Source: Deltaproteobacteria bacterium (GTDB lineage: Bacteria > Desulfobacterota > Desulfuromonadia > Desulfuromonadales > Geothermobacteraceae). From it: a stretch of 8,059 bases of DNA. The stretch spans positions 1 to 8,059 of the forward strand of contig RFIO01000204.1 in NCBI GenBank assembly GCA_003695205.1, given 5' to 3'. Of the stretch, positions 1 to 4,859 are shown one piece after another. The first letter of the stretch is position 1, and every line of letters starts with the position of its first letter. Under the pieces are notes generated by a model. That model had not been told where the DNA came from, did no database searches, and saw only the letters and a program-made list of their open reading frames with translations. The position numbers and the translations under genes are program-made.

Positions 1-447
1 ATGGCGCTCAACTTCTACAAGGATTCCTGGCGGCGGCAGGGGTACATCGACACGCGCTTTCGGCGCTGGGCCCCGCGGCAGGATCCCGACCAGGGGCGCG
101 CCATTCTGATCGGGAAGGGGTCGGGGCGTCTGCGCCGCAGCCTGCGGCTGCGCACCGGCAGCGACTGGTGGGAGGTGCGTACGGACGTGCCGTATGCCAA
201 AATCCACAACGAAGGCGGAACGATCCGGCAGGTGCCCACGCCCCGCCAGCGCAAATTCTTCTGGGCGCGCTACAAGCGCACGGGCGATGCCAAATGGAAG
301 CGATTTGCCCTGGCCAAAGAGCTACGCATCACCATCCCGCAGCGGCAGTTCATGGACATCCCGGGGCAAGGGCTCTCGCCTTTCCTGGAAAAACGCATCC
401 GCCTGCACCTCGAAAGAGGATTGAAGCGAGCCTTGAACGACGTTTGA
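1..447 (+). CDS. Phage virion morphogenesis protein, Mu gpG / Phage_tail_S type (probably 5'-partial)
   Basis: Late structural gene, probably acting in head-tail joining or tail assembly. The visible 148 residues carry the family's hallmarks: a basic start, GRAILIGKGSGRLRRSLRLR at about residues 32-51, TDVPYAKIHNEGGTI at about 61-75, and a C-terminal IPQRQFMDI followed by a helix. These match what I know of the phage virion morphogenesis family (Mu gpG, Phage_tail_S). The first in-frame ATG is exactly base 1, and relatives usually have roughly 30-45 more residues before the segment corresponding to NFYKDSWRRQGY, so the true start probably lies outside the window and this Met may be internal. 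It is the only plus-strand gene here. It ends in TGA ten bases before an intrinsic terminator and converges on the long minus-strand operon, which fits late genes being transcribed separately from early genes. The family call is good; the exact assembly step is inferred. Confidence 0.85.
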   Translation: MALNFYKDSWRRQGYIDTRFRRWAPRQDPDQGRAILIGKGSGRLRRSLRLRTGSDWWEVRTDVPYAKIHNEGGTIRQVPTPRQRKFFWARYKRTGDAKWKRFALAKELRITIPQRQFMDIPGQGLSPFLEKRIRLHLERGLKRALNDV

Positions 448-456
448 TCGATGTTC

Positions 457-486
457 GGGCCCCATTCGGGGCCCATTTTTTTTTTT
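457..486 (+). terminator. Rho-independent terminator after the gpG-like gene
   Basis: A perfect 7-bp GC stem (GGGCCCC at 457-463 paired with GGGGCCC at 468-474) with an ATTC loop is followed by A and eleven T residues (476-486). It lies 9 bases after the gpG-like stop codon and is a textbook intrinsic terminator for plus-strand late transcription. Confidence 0.93.
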
Positions 487-490
487 GCAC

Positions 491-519
491 AAAAAAAGGG
501 CACCCACTTTTGGGCGCCC
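491..519 (-). terminator. Rho-independent terminator ending the minus-strand early operon
   Basis: Read on the minus strand, GGGCGCCCA (519-511) pairs with TGGGTGCCC (506-498) through a 4-base loop, with one internal G-U wobble, and is followed by seven U residues (complement of A491-497). On the plus strand the wobble becomes an A-C mismatch, so the structure is oriented to stop leftward transcription. It lies 31 bases beyond the last operon stop codon and abuts the opposing plus-strand terminator. Confidence 0.88.
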
Positions 520-550
520 CTGGCAAAAGCAAACGGAAGTTCAACCGGAT

Positions 551-793
551 TCAACACCCGATTTTGGATTCGTACAAAAGTTTCTGGATCTCTTCTCGAT
601 CGAGGTTGAGGCCATCGTGCAGCCACTCGAGAATCACGTCCTCGATGACTGGCGGCAAGGAGGCGAAGTCAAGTTCGATGGCGAATTCGTCTTGAAGGTC
701 AGACACGGTAAGGCGGCAGGGGCCGGCGAGGATGACCGCGAGGGCATCGACGATGATGCGCGCCTTGTCAATCGGATTTGCTGTCCTTTTCAT
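551..793 (-). CDS. Small hypothetical protein, last gene of the early operon
   Basis: 80 residues of unknown function. The sequence is mostly helical and acidic toward the end, with a hydrophobic helix at about residues 10-25 (ARIIVDALAVILAG), a middle part rich in Asp and Glu, and a C-terminal LDREEIQKLLYESKIGC. It is not a convincing membrane protein. The ATG at 793 overlaps the end of the 75-aa gene by 26 bases, which suggests translational coupling. It is the promoter-distal gene, 31 bases before the operon terminator. The order HTH-like protein, short acidic protein, terminator suggests a regulatory or accessory role, but I do not recognise the family. Confidence 0.7.
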   Translation of the reverse strand: MKRTANPIDKARIIVDALAVILAGPCRLTVSDLQDEFAIELDFASLPPVIEDVILEWLHDGLNLDREEIQKLLYESKIGC

Positions 794-995
794 GGCTATC
801 AGATTGTTTGGGTGAAGGAATTTCTGTGCGCAGGATGCGATACACCGTGAGCTCGCTGATGAAGAACTCGTCCATCAGGTGTTGGATCACGTCGTCGTGC
901 CGCAGACGCTTGCCGTCGTACAGCTCGCGGTATCGCTGCTGGATGCGCTGATACTTGCGAAGTGTGTTCGGTCTCATCATCATACGCTTTGCCAT
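768..995 (-). CDS. Small HTH-like protein, candidate Mor-like middle/late regulator
   Basis: 75 residues, basic at the N-terminus. The core from about residue 21 to 56 reads RYRELYDGKRLRHDDVIQ, then MDEFFISELTVYRIL, which resembles a helix-turn-helix in which SELTVYRIL would be the recognition helix. The layout (R-x-R-E-L-Y-x-G-K, variable helix, then S-E-x-T-V-Y-x-I-L) recalls the C-terminal DNA-binding part of Mu Mor/C activators. Mor is encoded near the distal end of the Mu early operon, which is the position seen here. The Mor link is inference from motif and position; it could be another small HTH protein. The ATG at 995 overlaps the upstream gene by 16 bases. A second ATG at 983 would give an ATGA overlap like other junctions in this operon and a 71-aa product, so the start is uncertain. 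Confidence 0.7.
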   Translation of the reverse strand: MAKRMMMRPNTLRKYQRIQQRYRELYDGKRLRHDDVIQHLMDEFFISELTVYRILRTEIPSPKQSDSHEKDSKSD

Positions 996-1594
996 TCATT
1001 GCCTGAAGGATCGACCCAGGGCTGCCCCTGCGGGTCGGTGAAGGCCTGCACCTCGCCCTGGTCGTAGGTGATGTCGAGCTCGAGCGAGGCGAGCACCTCT
1101 TGAAGTTGCGGCACGGCCGAGTAATCGAACACGTGCGACACCCAACTCAGGGTGGTGAACAGGAAGGGACTGAGCTGGTGATCGCTGCTCTGTGCCGTGC
1201 GGACGACGCTCTCCATCAGCACCATGTCGGACTCGGTGCCGGCCAGGGCCTCGAGCCCGGGCACATAGCTGAGCAGGCAGCGCCAGTTCATCAGTTGTTT
1301 GTACACATCGCCCACGAGCGCGAGGTGTCCCGTGGTGTCGTCGGTGAAGCGCCGGTGGTCGTCGTAGTGGCATTCGGTCACCACGTGCACGTCGAACTCG
1401 AGCATGGCGCTCTGGATGTTGCCGGGCCAGGTGCGCCACTCTGCCGGCCGGAACTCGATGTACAGCGCCGGCGTATCGCGCACAAGTTGGTTGCCGTCGG
1501 GGTCTTCGATCTGCCCGAAGTACCAGTCGATCTGTTTGACAGTGGCGATCTCGCCCAGGCGGCGCTCGAGGGCCTTGAAGTACTGTGCGTTCAT
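980..1594 (-). CDS. Tail-terminator-like / Mu gp37-like protein of Bacteroidota transposable phages (tentative)
   Basis: 204 residues with a recognisable outline: an N-terminal helix (about 4-14), an acidic loop, a strand TPALYIEFRPAEW (about 41-53), a strand AMLEFDVHVVTE (about 63-74), a helical middle (GDVYKQLMNWRCLLSYV), then alternating strands and an acidic C-terminal tail. The pattern of an 'ALYIEF' strand followed by an 'EFDVHVVTE' strand matches proteins I associate with Bacteroidota Mu-like prophages and with the tail terminator/completion fold. Such proteins cap the tail tube and interface with the connector. Oddly, it lies on the early minus strand and not beside the plus-strand gpG-like gene. 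Its ATG overlaps the preceding stop as ATGA (1591-1594). The protein is very probably real; the function is tentative. Confidence 0.72.
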   Translation of the reverse strand: MNAQYFKALERRLGEIATVKQIDWYFGQIEDPDGNQLVRDTPALYIEFRPAEWRTWPGNIQSAMLEFDVHVVTECHYDDHRRFTDDTTGHLALVGDVYKQLMNWRCLLSYVPGLEALAGTESDMVLMESVVRTAQSSDHQLSPFLFTTLSWVSHVFDYSAVPQLQEVLASLELDITYDQGEVQAFTDPQGQPWVDPSGNEWQSV

Positions 1595-2256
1595 TTCTTG
1601 AGTTTTTCCGCCATCAGGCGATTGATTGATTCACTTGCAGTGGCGCCCTTCCATGCGAGGGCCTCGTTGTAGTTGCGCGCTTCTATCTCGCGCATGCGTT
1701 CCTTGCTGTATGCCGTCAGCCATCCGAGGATGGTGGCGGTGTCGAGTCGGTTGTAGGCCGGCTTGTATTCGCCCTTGACGGCGCGCCGGAAGGCGATCAT
1801 GACGTCCTGCACGCGCAGGTGCCGATAGTCGTCCATGATGATCTCGACCAGGGCCTGCGCCTGCGTGCGCGTCAGCGTCTGCTGCAGGTTGAACTGCTCG
1901 ACCAGCCAGGCGATGGCCTCGATGAGTTGCCGGCGCAGCATCTGCTCGTCCTCGCGGCGCGCGGCCCCGATGGTAGGCACCGGCGGCAGGGTAGCCAGTT
2001 TGGCCTTCAGGGCCTTGCCCCGCTCTTCGATGCGCTTCAGCCACATCTGCCGCTTCTCTTCGCTGCCCCGATAGCGCTCCTTGTACCACTTCCACGAGTG
2101 GCGCAGCCCCCGCAGGTCTGCTTCGATCTGCTGCCGTTGCAACTCGATCCCGTCGATCACGGACGTGGTGAGCGCTTTCCCGGCGGGGATGAGCGGCCGC
2201 CACACGTCAGGCAAGGCCGCGGATGCTGTCGGCTGCTTTTTGGCTACCTTTTTCAT
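1591..2256 (-). CDS. Helical replication-associated-like hypothetical protein
   Basis: 221 residues: a Lys-rich N-terminus, a basic, charged helical stretch at about 50-88 (WKWYKERYRG, KALKAKL) likely to form a coiled coil, then an all-helical domain at about 105-190. In that domain, LTRTQAQALVEIIMDDYRHL and VQDVMIAFRRAVKGEYKPAYNRLDTATILGWL resemble the fold seen in replication accessory proteins of Bacteroidota mobile elements, where a bundle with '...FFRR.KKGEYG..Y...D...I...L' recurs. The start at 2256 overlaps the 141-aa gene by 50 bases, the longest overlap in the operon, and both proteins share a similar helical character, suggesting a functional pair. A role in replisome recruitment after transposition would fit a Mu-like phage, but this is inference. 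Confidence 0.75.
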   Translation of the reverse strand: MKKVAKKQPTASAALPDVWRPLIPAGKALTTSVIDGIELQRQQIEADLRGLRHSWKWYKERYRGSEEKRQMWLKRIEERGKALKAKLATLPPVPTIGAARREDEQMLRRQLIEAIAWLVEQFNLQQTLTRTQAQALVEIIMDDYRHLRVQDVMIAFRRAVKGEYKPAYNRLDTATILGWLTAYSKERMREIEARNYNEALAWKGATASESINRLMAEKLKK

Positions 2257-2632
2257 GGGCTTGCTTGATTGCTGCGATGATTTCGACCAGGTTCTTGTTG
2301 ATCTGCGTCAGTGCTGTTTGTCGCTGCAGGAAAGGCGACAGGTGCGACCAGTTGCTCAGGATGGCCTCCCAGGCGCCCAGCAGGTCTTCACCGTTGGTCA
2401 CCTCGCTCAGGTAGCGGATGATCTCCTTCATGGCCTTGCCCTGGGCGGCGCTCATGCGCGGCTTGACGCCGAAACGCTCGACGTGCCACGTCCACCAGGC
2501 GCTGATGAACTGCTGGTAATCGGCTGTGGCATCGAAGCCAAGGCGCCGCTCGATGGCCGCCACCAGGGGGCGGTACTCGGGGTGCTCTGTGGCCAGCTTT
2601 TGCAGCATCGTTTTCAGTTGCTTGTCGTTCAT
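2207..2632 (-). CDS. Helical hypothetical protein, partner of the 221-aa protein
   Basis: 141 residues, all helical. Features visible: an N-terminal helix, an aromatic segment FISAWWTWHVERFGVKPRM at about 42-60, AAQGKAMKEIIRYL at about 62-75, LLGAWEAILSNWSHLSPFL at about 84-102, and a helix INKNLVEIIAAIKQAHE. The 'G-K-A-M-K-E-I-I-R-Y-L' followed by 'A-W-x-A-I-L-S-N-W' pattern is one I associate with proteins of Bacteroidota phages and plasmids near replication genes. It starts 10 bases after the DUF5675 gene stop and overlaps the next gene by 50 bases. No catalytic motif is visible, so a structural or loader-type role is likelier than an enzyme. The exact function is unknown. Confidence 0.75.
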   Translation of the reverse strand: MNDKQLKTMLQKLATEHPEYRPLVAAIERRLGFDATADYQQFISAWWTWHVERFGVKPRMSAAQGKAMKEIIRYLSEVTNGEDLLGAWEAILSNWSHLSPFLQRQTALTQINKNLVEIIAAIKQAHEKGSQKAADSIRGLA

Positions 2633-2642
2633 GGGTGTGGGT

Positions 2643-3098
2643 TTATCGTTGGATGTCGAGGAAGATTTCGTATCCGTAAATCACTGGTTCGAGATAATCG
2701 TAGAGCCTAAGGTAGGCGGGCTTGCTCGACCGGCCTTCCCAAACTTTCTGCCGGTAGTTGAAGACGCAACCGCTGTTGATGAGCAGGCATCCGCGGGTAT
2801 CTTCCACCGTGTTGCCGATGTGTATGAGGATGTCGCTGAAGCCGGGCACATCCTGCAACTCGATGGCGAACTCGTGCCCGAACTCCTTCCGGTACTTCTC
2901 GTAGAACCCGCCGTGCTTGCGCGGCCAGACGCTGTAGGTGCCGGCCGGGATGCGCGTCTTGCCGGGCACCTTGACCGGCCGGGGCCCGTCCTCGATGACG
3001 AAACCGAGGAATTGGTTGTCGGGGCTATACAGGGCACTGAGCGTGCTGTCCTGGGTCTCGTCGAGTTTGCGCAGCTTCAGGATGATCATCTTGCTCAT
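2643..3098 (-). CDS. DUF5675 family protein (possible peptidoglycan-active fold)
   Basis: 151 residues. The order of motifs matches the DUF5675 family: an N-terminal beta segment (IILKLRKLDETQDSTLSALY), GFVIEDGPRPVKVPG at about 32-46, TRIPAGTYSVWPR at about 48-60, DVPGFSDILIHIGNT at about 83-97, and EDTRGCLLINSGCV at about 99-112. DUF5675 proteins are small phage and mobile-element proteins of unproven activity. H93 and the T-R-G-C104 motif, preceded by an I-P-A-G-T-Y turn, resemble the L,D-transpeptidase (YkuD) His/Cys arrangement, which would suggest a cell-wall role. There is no signal peptide. Two in-frame ATG codons occur; the ATG at 3098 gives an ATGA overlap with the GemA-like gene, so I chose it. 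The long upstream extension in the same frame is an antisense-type read-through of two other genes and is not used. Confidence 0.85.
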   Translation of the reverse strand: MSKMIILKLRKLDETQDSTLSALYSPDNQFLGFVIEDGPRPVKVPGKTRIPAGTYSVWPRKHGGFYEKYRKEFGHEFAIELQDVPGFSDILIHIGNTVEDTRGCLLINSGCVFNYRQKVWEGRSSKPAYLRLYDYLEPVIYGYEIFLDIQR

Positions 3099-3499
3099 TT
3101 TTGAAGGGTGTGCTTGCGATACATCTGTTCGACGATGGTGACCACCTTCCGGCACTCGGCCGGCGAGAGGAAGTGCAGGGGCTTGCGCTTCGGGTTGGCG
3201 TTGCCGCAGCGCTTCTGCACGAAGCCGTTGATCCTGTCGAGGTCGGGGCGGCCGTCGGGGCGCGTGTAGCCCATCAGGCACAGGTAGTGCACCACCTTGG
3301 CGCGCATCTTTTTGGTCCGCTTGAGGCGTTCCTGGTTGAGCGTTTGCAGCAGGGCTTTGAGCTCTTCGGGATGCAGCTCTTTGAGGCTGGCCGTGCGGCC
3401 GCCGCTGAACTGACGCACCAGCATGTAGCGGTCGTCGTCGGTCATGTCGAGCTCGCGCAGGGCCCCGAAGATGCCCTTGATGTAGTCGTAGCGGATCAT
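3095..3499 (-). CDS. GemA/Gp16-type phage regulatory protein (DUF1018)
   Basis: 134 residues. The architecture matches the Mu Gp16/GemA family: an N-terminal alpha-helical part (IRYDYIKGIFGALRELDMTDDDRYMLVRQF at 2-31), a HP-EELKALLQTL helix at about 43-54, RTKKMRAKVVHYLCLMGY at about 61-78, a charged R-PDLDRINGFVQKRCG segment, and the typical end HFLSPAECRKVVTIVEQM. In Mu, GemA is an early protein reported to affect host gene expression and DNA supercoiling; its biochemical role is poorly defined. The ATG at 3499 overlaps the stop of the 84-aa gene as ATGA, so that start is chosen over an upstream one inside the neighbour. Its place between the Gam-like gene and the candidate Mor-like gene parallels Mu early gene order. 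Confidence 0.85.
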   Translation of the reverse strand: MIRYDYIKGIFGALRELDMTDDDRYMLVRQFSGGRTASLKELHPEELKALLQTLNQERLKRTKKMRAKVVHYLCLMGYTRPDGRPDLDRINGFVQKRCGNANPKRKPLHFLSPAECRKVVTIVEQMYRKHTLQK

Positions 3500-3750
3500 G
3501 TCGTGATGATTTTGTCGTGTATCTCTTTTGCCGGAATGACATCCCACATGCCATCGGGGCGCAGGAAGATGAAGTCGCCGATGTGGGCGACGCGCACACG
3601 CCCTGGGGCCCACACGTACACCACCCTTGCGGCGAAATCGCGCTCAGCCTCGGCAGGCGGGATGGGCCAGCCCTCATGTCGAGGGTCGAAATGCTCCTCG
3701 CTGAGCGTGAATCCCTCGACGGGCATGGCGATTTTTACTCGTTGCATCAT
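3496..3750 (-). CDS. Small beta-rich hypothetical protein downstream of the tRNA
   Basis: 84 residues. The N-terminus has two consecutive ATG codons (3750 and 3747). The protein begins MMQRVKIAMPVEG, passes through a Pro/Glu-rich stretch (SEEHFDPRHEGWPIPPAEAE), then a beta-type segment ARVVYVWAPGRVRVAHIGDF and FLRPDGMWDVIPAKEI. The alternating hydrophobic pattern suggests a small beta-barrel or SH3-like module. I do not recognise a family. The ORF can be read upstream to 3849, but that extension is translation through the tRNA gene and is rejected. The real start lies 12 bases after the encoded CCA of the tRNA. It ends in an ATGA overlap with the GemA-like gene. There is no clear Shine-Dalgarno sequence. 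Confidence 0.72.
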   Translation of the reverse strand: MMQRVKIAMPVEGFTLSEEHFDPRHEGWPIPPAEAERDFAARVVYVWAPGRVRVAHIGDFIFLRPDGMWDVIPAKEIHDKIITT

Positions 3751-3762
3751 GATTGTCGTCTT

Positions 3763-3839
3763 TGGGTCCCCCGGCGGGATTCGAACCCGCAGCGCACAGG
3801 TTATGAGCCTACGCGTGTTGCCAGTTACACCACGGGGGA
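3763..3839 (-). tRNA. tRNA with anticodon CAU (Met or lysidine-type Ile2), unusual discriminator
   Basis: The minus strand folds as a full cloverleaf: acceptor TCCCCCG/CGGGGGA (7 bp, perfect), TG, D-stem GTGT/ACAC with loop AACTGGCA containing G18G19, an anticodon arm with loop CTCATAA (U33, C34-A35-U36, A37), T-stem GCGGG/CCCGC with loop TTCGAAT, then C73 and an encoded CCA. The anticodon stem appears to be 6 bp (C-G, G-U, U-G, A-U, G-C, G-C), one longer than usual. A73 is expected for bacterial Met and Ile tRNAs; C73 here is odd, and base 3840 supplies a possible G-1 that pairs with it. The tRNA sits mid-operon on the coding strand, 14 bases after the Gam-like gene and 12 bases before the next, so it must be cut out of the polycistronic transcript. 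Confidence 0.92.
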
Positions 3840-3853
3840 CGACCCACACACCA

Positions 3854-4249
3854 TCAAGCCTTCACGTGTTTGAAATACCAGTTCTCGGTGACCTGGACTG
3901 CGAACTTGTGCTTGCGCAAAAGGGGTTGAAGCGCCTTGAAGGTGTCGGGATGGGCCAGTGCGTCGCGCAGCTTGACCACATCGGGTCGGATCTTCCAGTA
4001 CGTGGCCGGCAATTCGTTCACCAGCTTCTCGATCTCATCGGTGCCCAGCGGACGCCCGTCGATGCGGACCAGCTTGGGGCTTCCGGCGCGCTTGTAGGCC
4101 ATGACGGGGCCGAACTCGGTCTCGCCCGTCTGCTCGACGTAGTCGCGCAACTGTTGCTCGATGCGTTCGCGCTCCCGCTTGAGCTCGACCAGCTTGGCCG
4201 TGACGCTCAGGTAGCGCTTCGCCAGTTTGACTGCATCCTGTTGATTCAT
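3854..4249 (-). CDS. Coiled-coil protein with Gam-like outline (tentative host-nuclease inhibitor)
   Basis: 131 residues starting at the ATG at 4249, which overlaps the upstream stop as ATGA. A charged helix at about 5-40 (KRYLSVTAKLVELKRERERI...) is likely to coil. It is followed by a beta hairpin (FGPVMAYKRAGSPKLV at 46-61), a helix (TDEIEKLVNEL at 70-80), YWKIRPDVVKLRDAL at 84-98, and a final strand FAVQVTENWYFKHV at 116-129. The order coil, hairpin, helix, helix, terminal strand parallels Mu Gam, which binds DNA ends and blocks RecBCD-type nucleases, although the coil is shorter than in Gam. Position (early operon, after MuB, before GemA) also fits. The identity is an inference from outline and context, not a motif hit. 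The longer upstream reading in this frame to 4585 shadows the neighbouring gene and is rejected. Confidence 0.75.
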   Translation of the reverse strand: MNQQDAVKLAKRYLSVTAKLVELKRERERIEQQLRDYVEQTGETEFGPVMAYKRAGSPKLVRIDGRPLGTDEIEKLVNELPATYWKIRPDVVKLRDALAHPDTFKALQPLLRKHKFAVQVTENWYFKHVKA

Positions 4250-4527
4250 TGTTCTTCTTTTACGATTTGGTAAATGTGCTTGACATAGCCACTGCCCATG
4301 GCCGCCTCGACGAGGTCGAGCACGCCGTGCTCCTGTGCTTTGCGAATGGCATCCTTGACGATTTCCTGGCAAAGGCGCCATACCGTGTTGCCGTGCAGCG
4401 GATAGTGCTCGCCGTGCTGGCCGTAGCAGATGCTGTTTTCGTTCATGTGTGCTGCGTCGCGGATCTGGTTGAGGCATTCGTAGATCACCTCGCGCTGCAG
4501 ACCGGTGATTGCTTTGGTGGATTTCAT
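4246..4527 (-). CDS. Small hypothetical early protein (93 aa)
   Basis: 93 residues, predicted mainly helical. Visible segments: an N-terminal helix (AITGLQREVIYECLNQIRDAAHM), a short loop with CYGQHGEHYPLHGN, then a long helix TVWRLCQEIVKDAIRKAQEH and a hydrophobic GVLDLVEAAMGSGYVKHIYQIV. Three His residues and one Cys in the middle loop are noticeable, but their spacing does not form a clear metal site. It is 5 bases after the stop of the 108-aa gene and ends in an ATGA overlap with the Gam-like gene. By position it belongs to the early accessory block, where Mu keeps anti-host functions. I do not recognise the family. Confidence 0.72.
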   Translation of the reverse strand: MKSTKAITGLQREVIYECLNQIRDAAHMNENSICYGQHGEHYPLHGNTVWRLCQEIVKDAIRKAQEHGVLDLVEAAMGSGYVKHIYQIVKEEQ

Positions 4528-4532
4528 GGCTA

Positions 4533-4859
4533 TTATTGTTTGGTGACCGATTCCGCCATGCGGGCGGCGTTTTCAATAAGGACACGATTGACGTACTTGT
4601 ACTTCATGTGCATGTACACGGTGTTGAGGTACCTGACCTTGTCGAGCTTGTCGCGGCAATGGGTGCGCAGGAACTTGTCCACCTCGCCCCAGTGGTAGTT
4701 GAACCAGGCCCAGAAGTGCTTGTCGCGCAGGAGGGCGGCCTGCACCTCGGGCGGCAGTCGGCGGTGCTTCAGGTAGCGTTCGGCTACTTCGAACTTGCCC
4801 CAGAAAAGCTCCTCTTCGGTGAGCTCGGGCAGCGGATCAAACGAGTGCAGGCGCTTCAT
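4533..4859 (-). CDS. Small aromatic-rich hypothetical early protein (108 aa)
   Basis: 108 residues, helical and unusually rich in Trp, Tyr, Phe and His. Segments: an acidic start (PLPELTEEELFWGKF), EVAERYLKHRRLPPEV at about 24-39, LLRDKHFWAWFNYHWGEVDKFL at about 43-64, then LDKVRYLNTVYMHMKYKYVNRVL at about 71-93. There is no signal peptide, transmembrane span or recognised catalytic motif. The ATG at 4859 lies inside the last codons of the MuB-like gene, overlapping by 23 bases, so translation is probably coupled. It is the first gene after MuB, where phages of this type often keep accessory functions, so a role in transposition support or in acting on the host is possible, but nothing in the sequence decides this. 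Confidence 0.72.
   Translation of the reverse strand: MKRLHSFDPLPELTEEELFWGKFEVAERYLKHRRLPPEVQAALLRDKHFWAWFNYHWGEVDKFLRTHCRDKLDKVRYLNTVYMHMKYKYVNRVLIENAARMAESVTKQ

Noticed and set aside
168..850. Plus-strand frames running beyond the gpG-like stop and across the terminator region
   Set aside because: They overlap the recognised gpG frame, read through two intrinsic terminators and give Arg/Pro/Ser-rich translations without domains.
3763..3839. The tRNA as an integration (attachment) site for an integrase-type element
   Set aside because: No integrase is present, Mu-like elements insert nearly at random, and the tRNA lies in the middle of the phage operon on the coding strand.
3751..3849. 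N-terminal extension of the 84-aa protein to 3849
   Set aside because: The extension is translation of the tRNA gene.
3101..4273. 390-codon plus-strand frame crossing several small genes and the tRNA
   Set aside because: It runs through a tRNA and opposite four recognisable or well-packed minus-strand genes.
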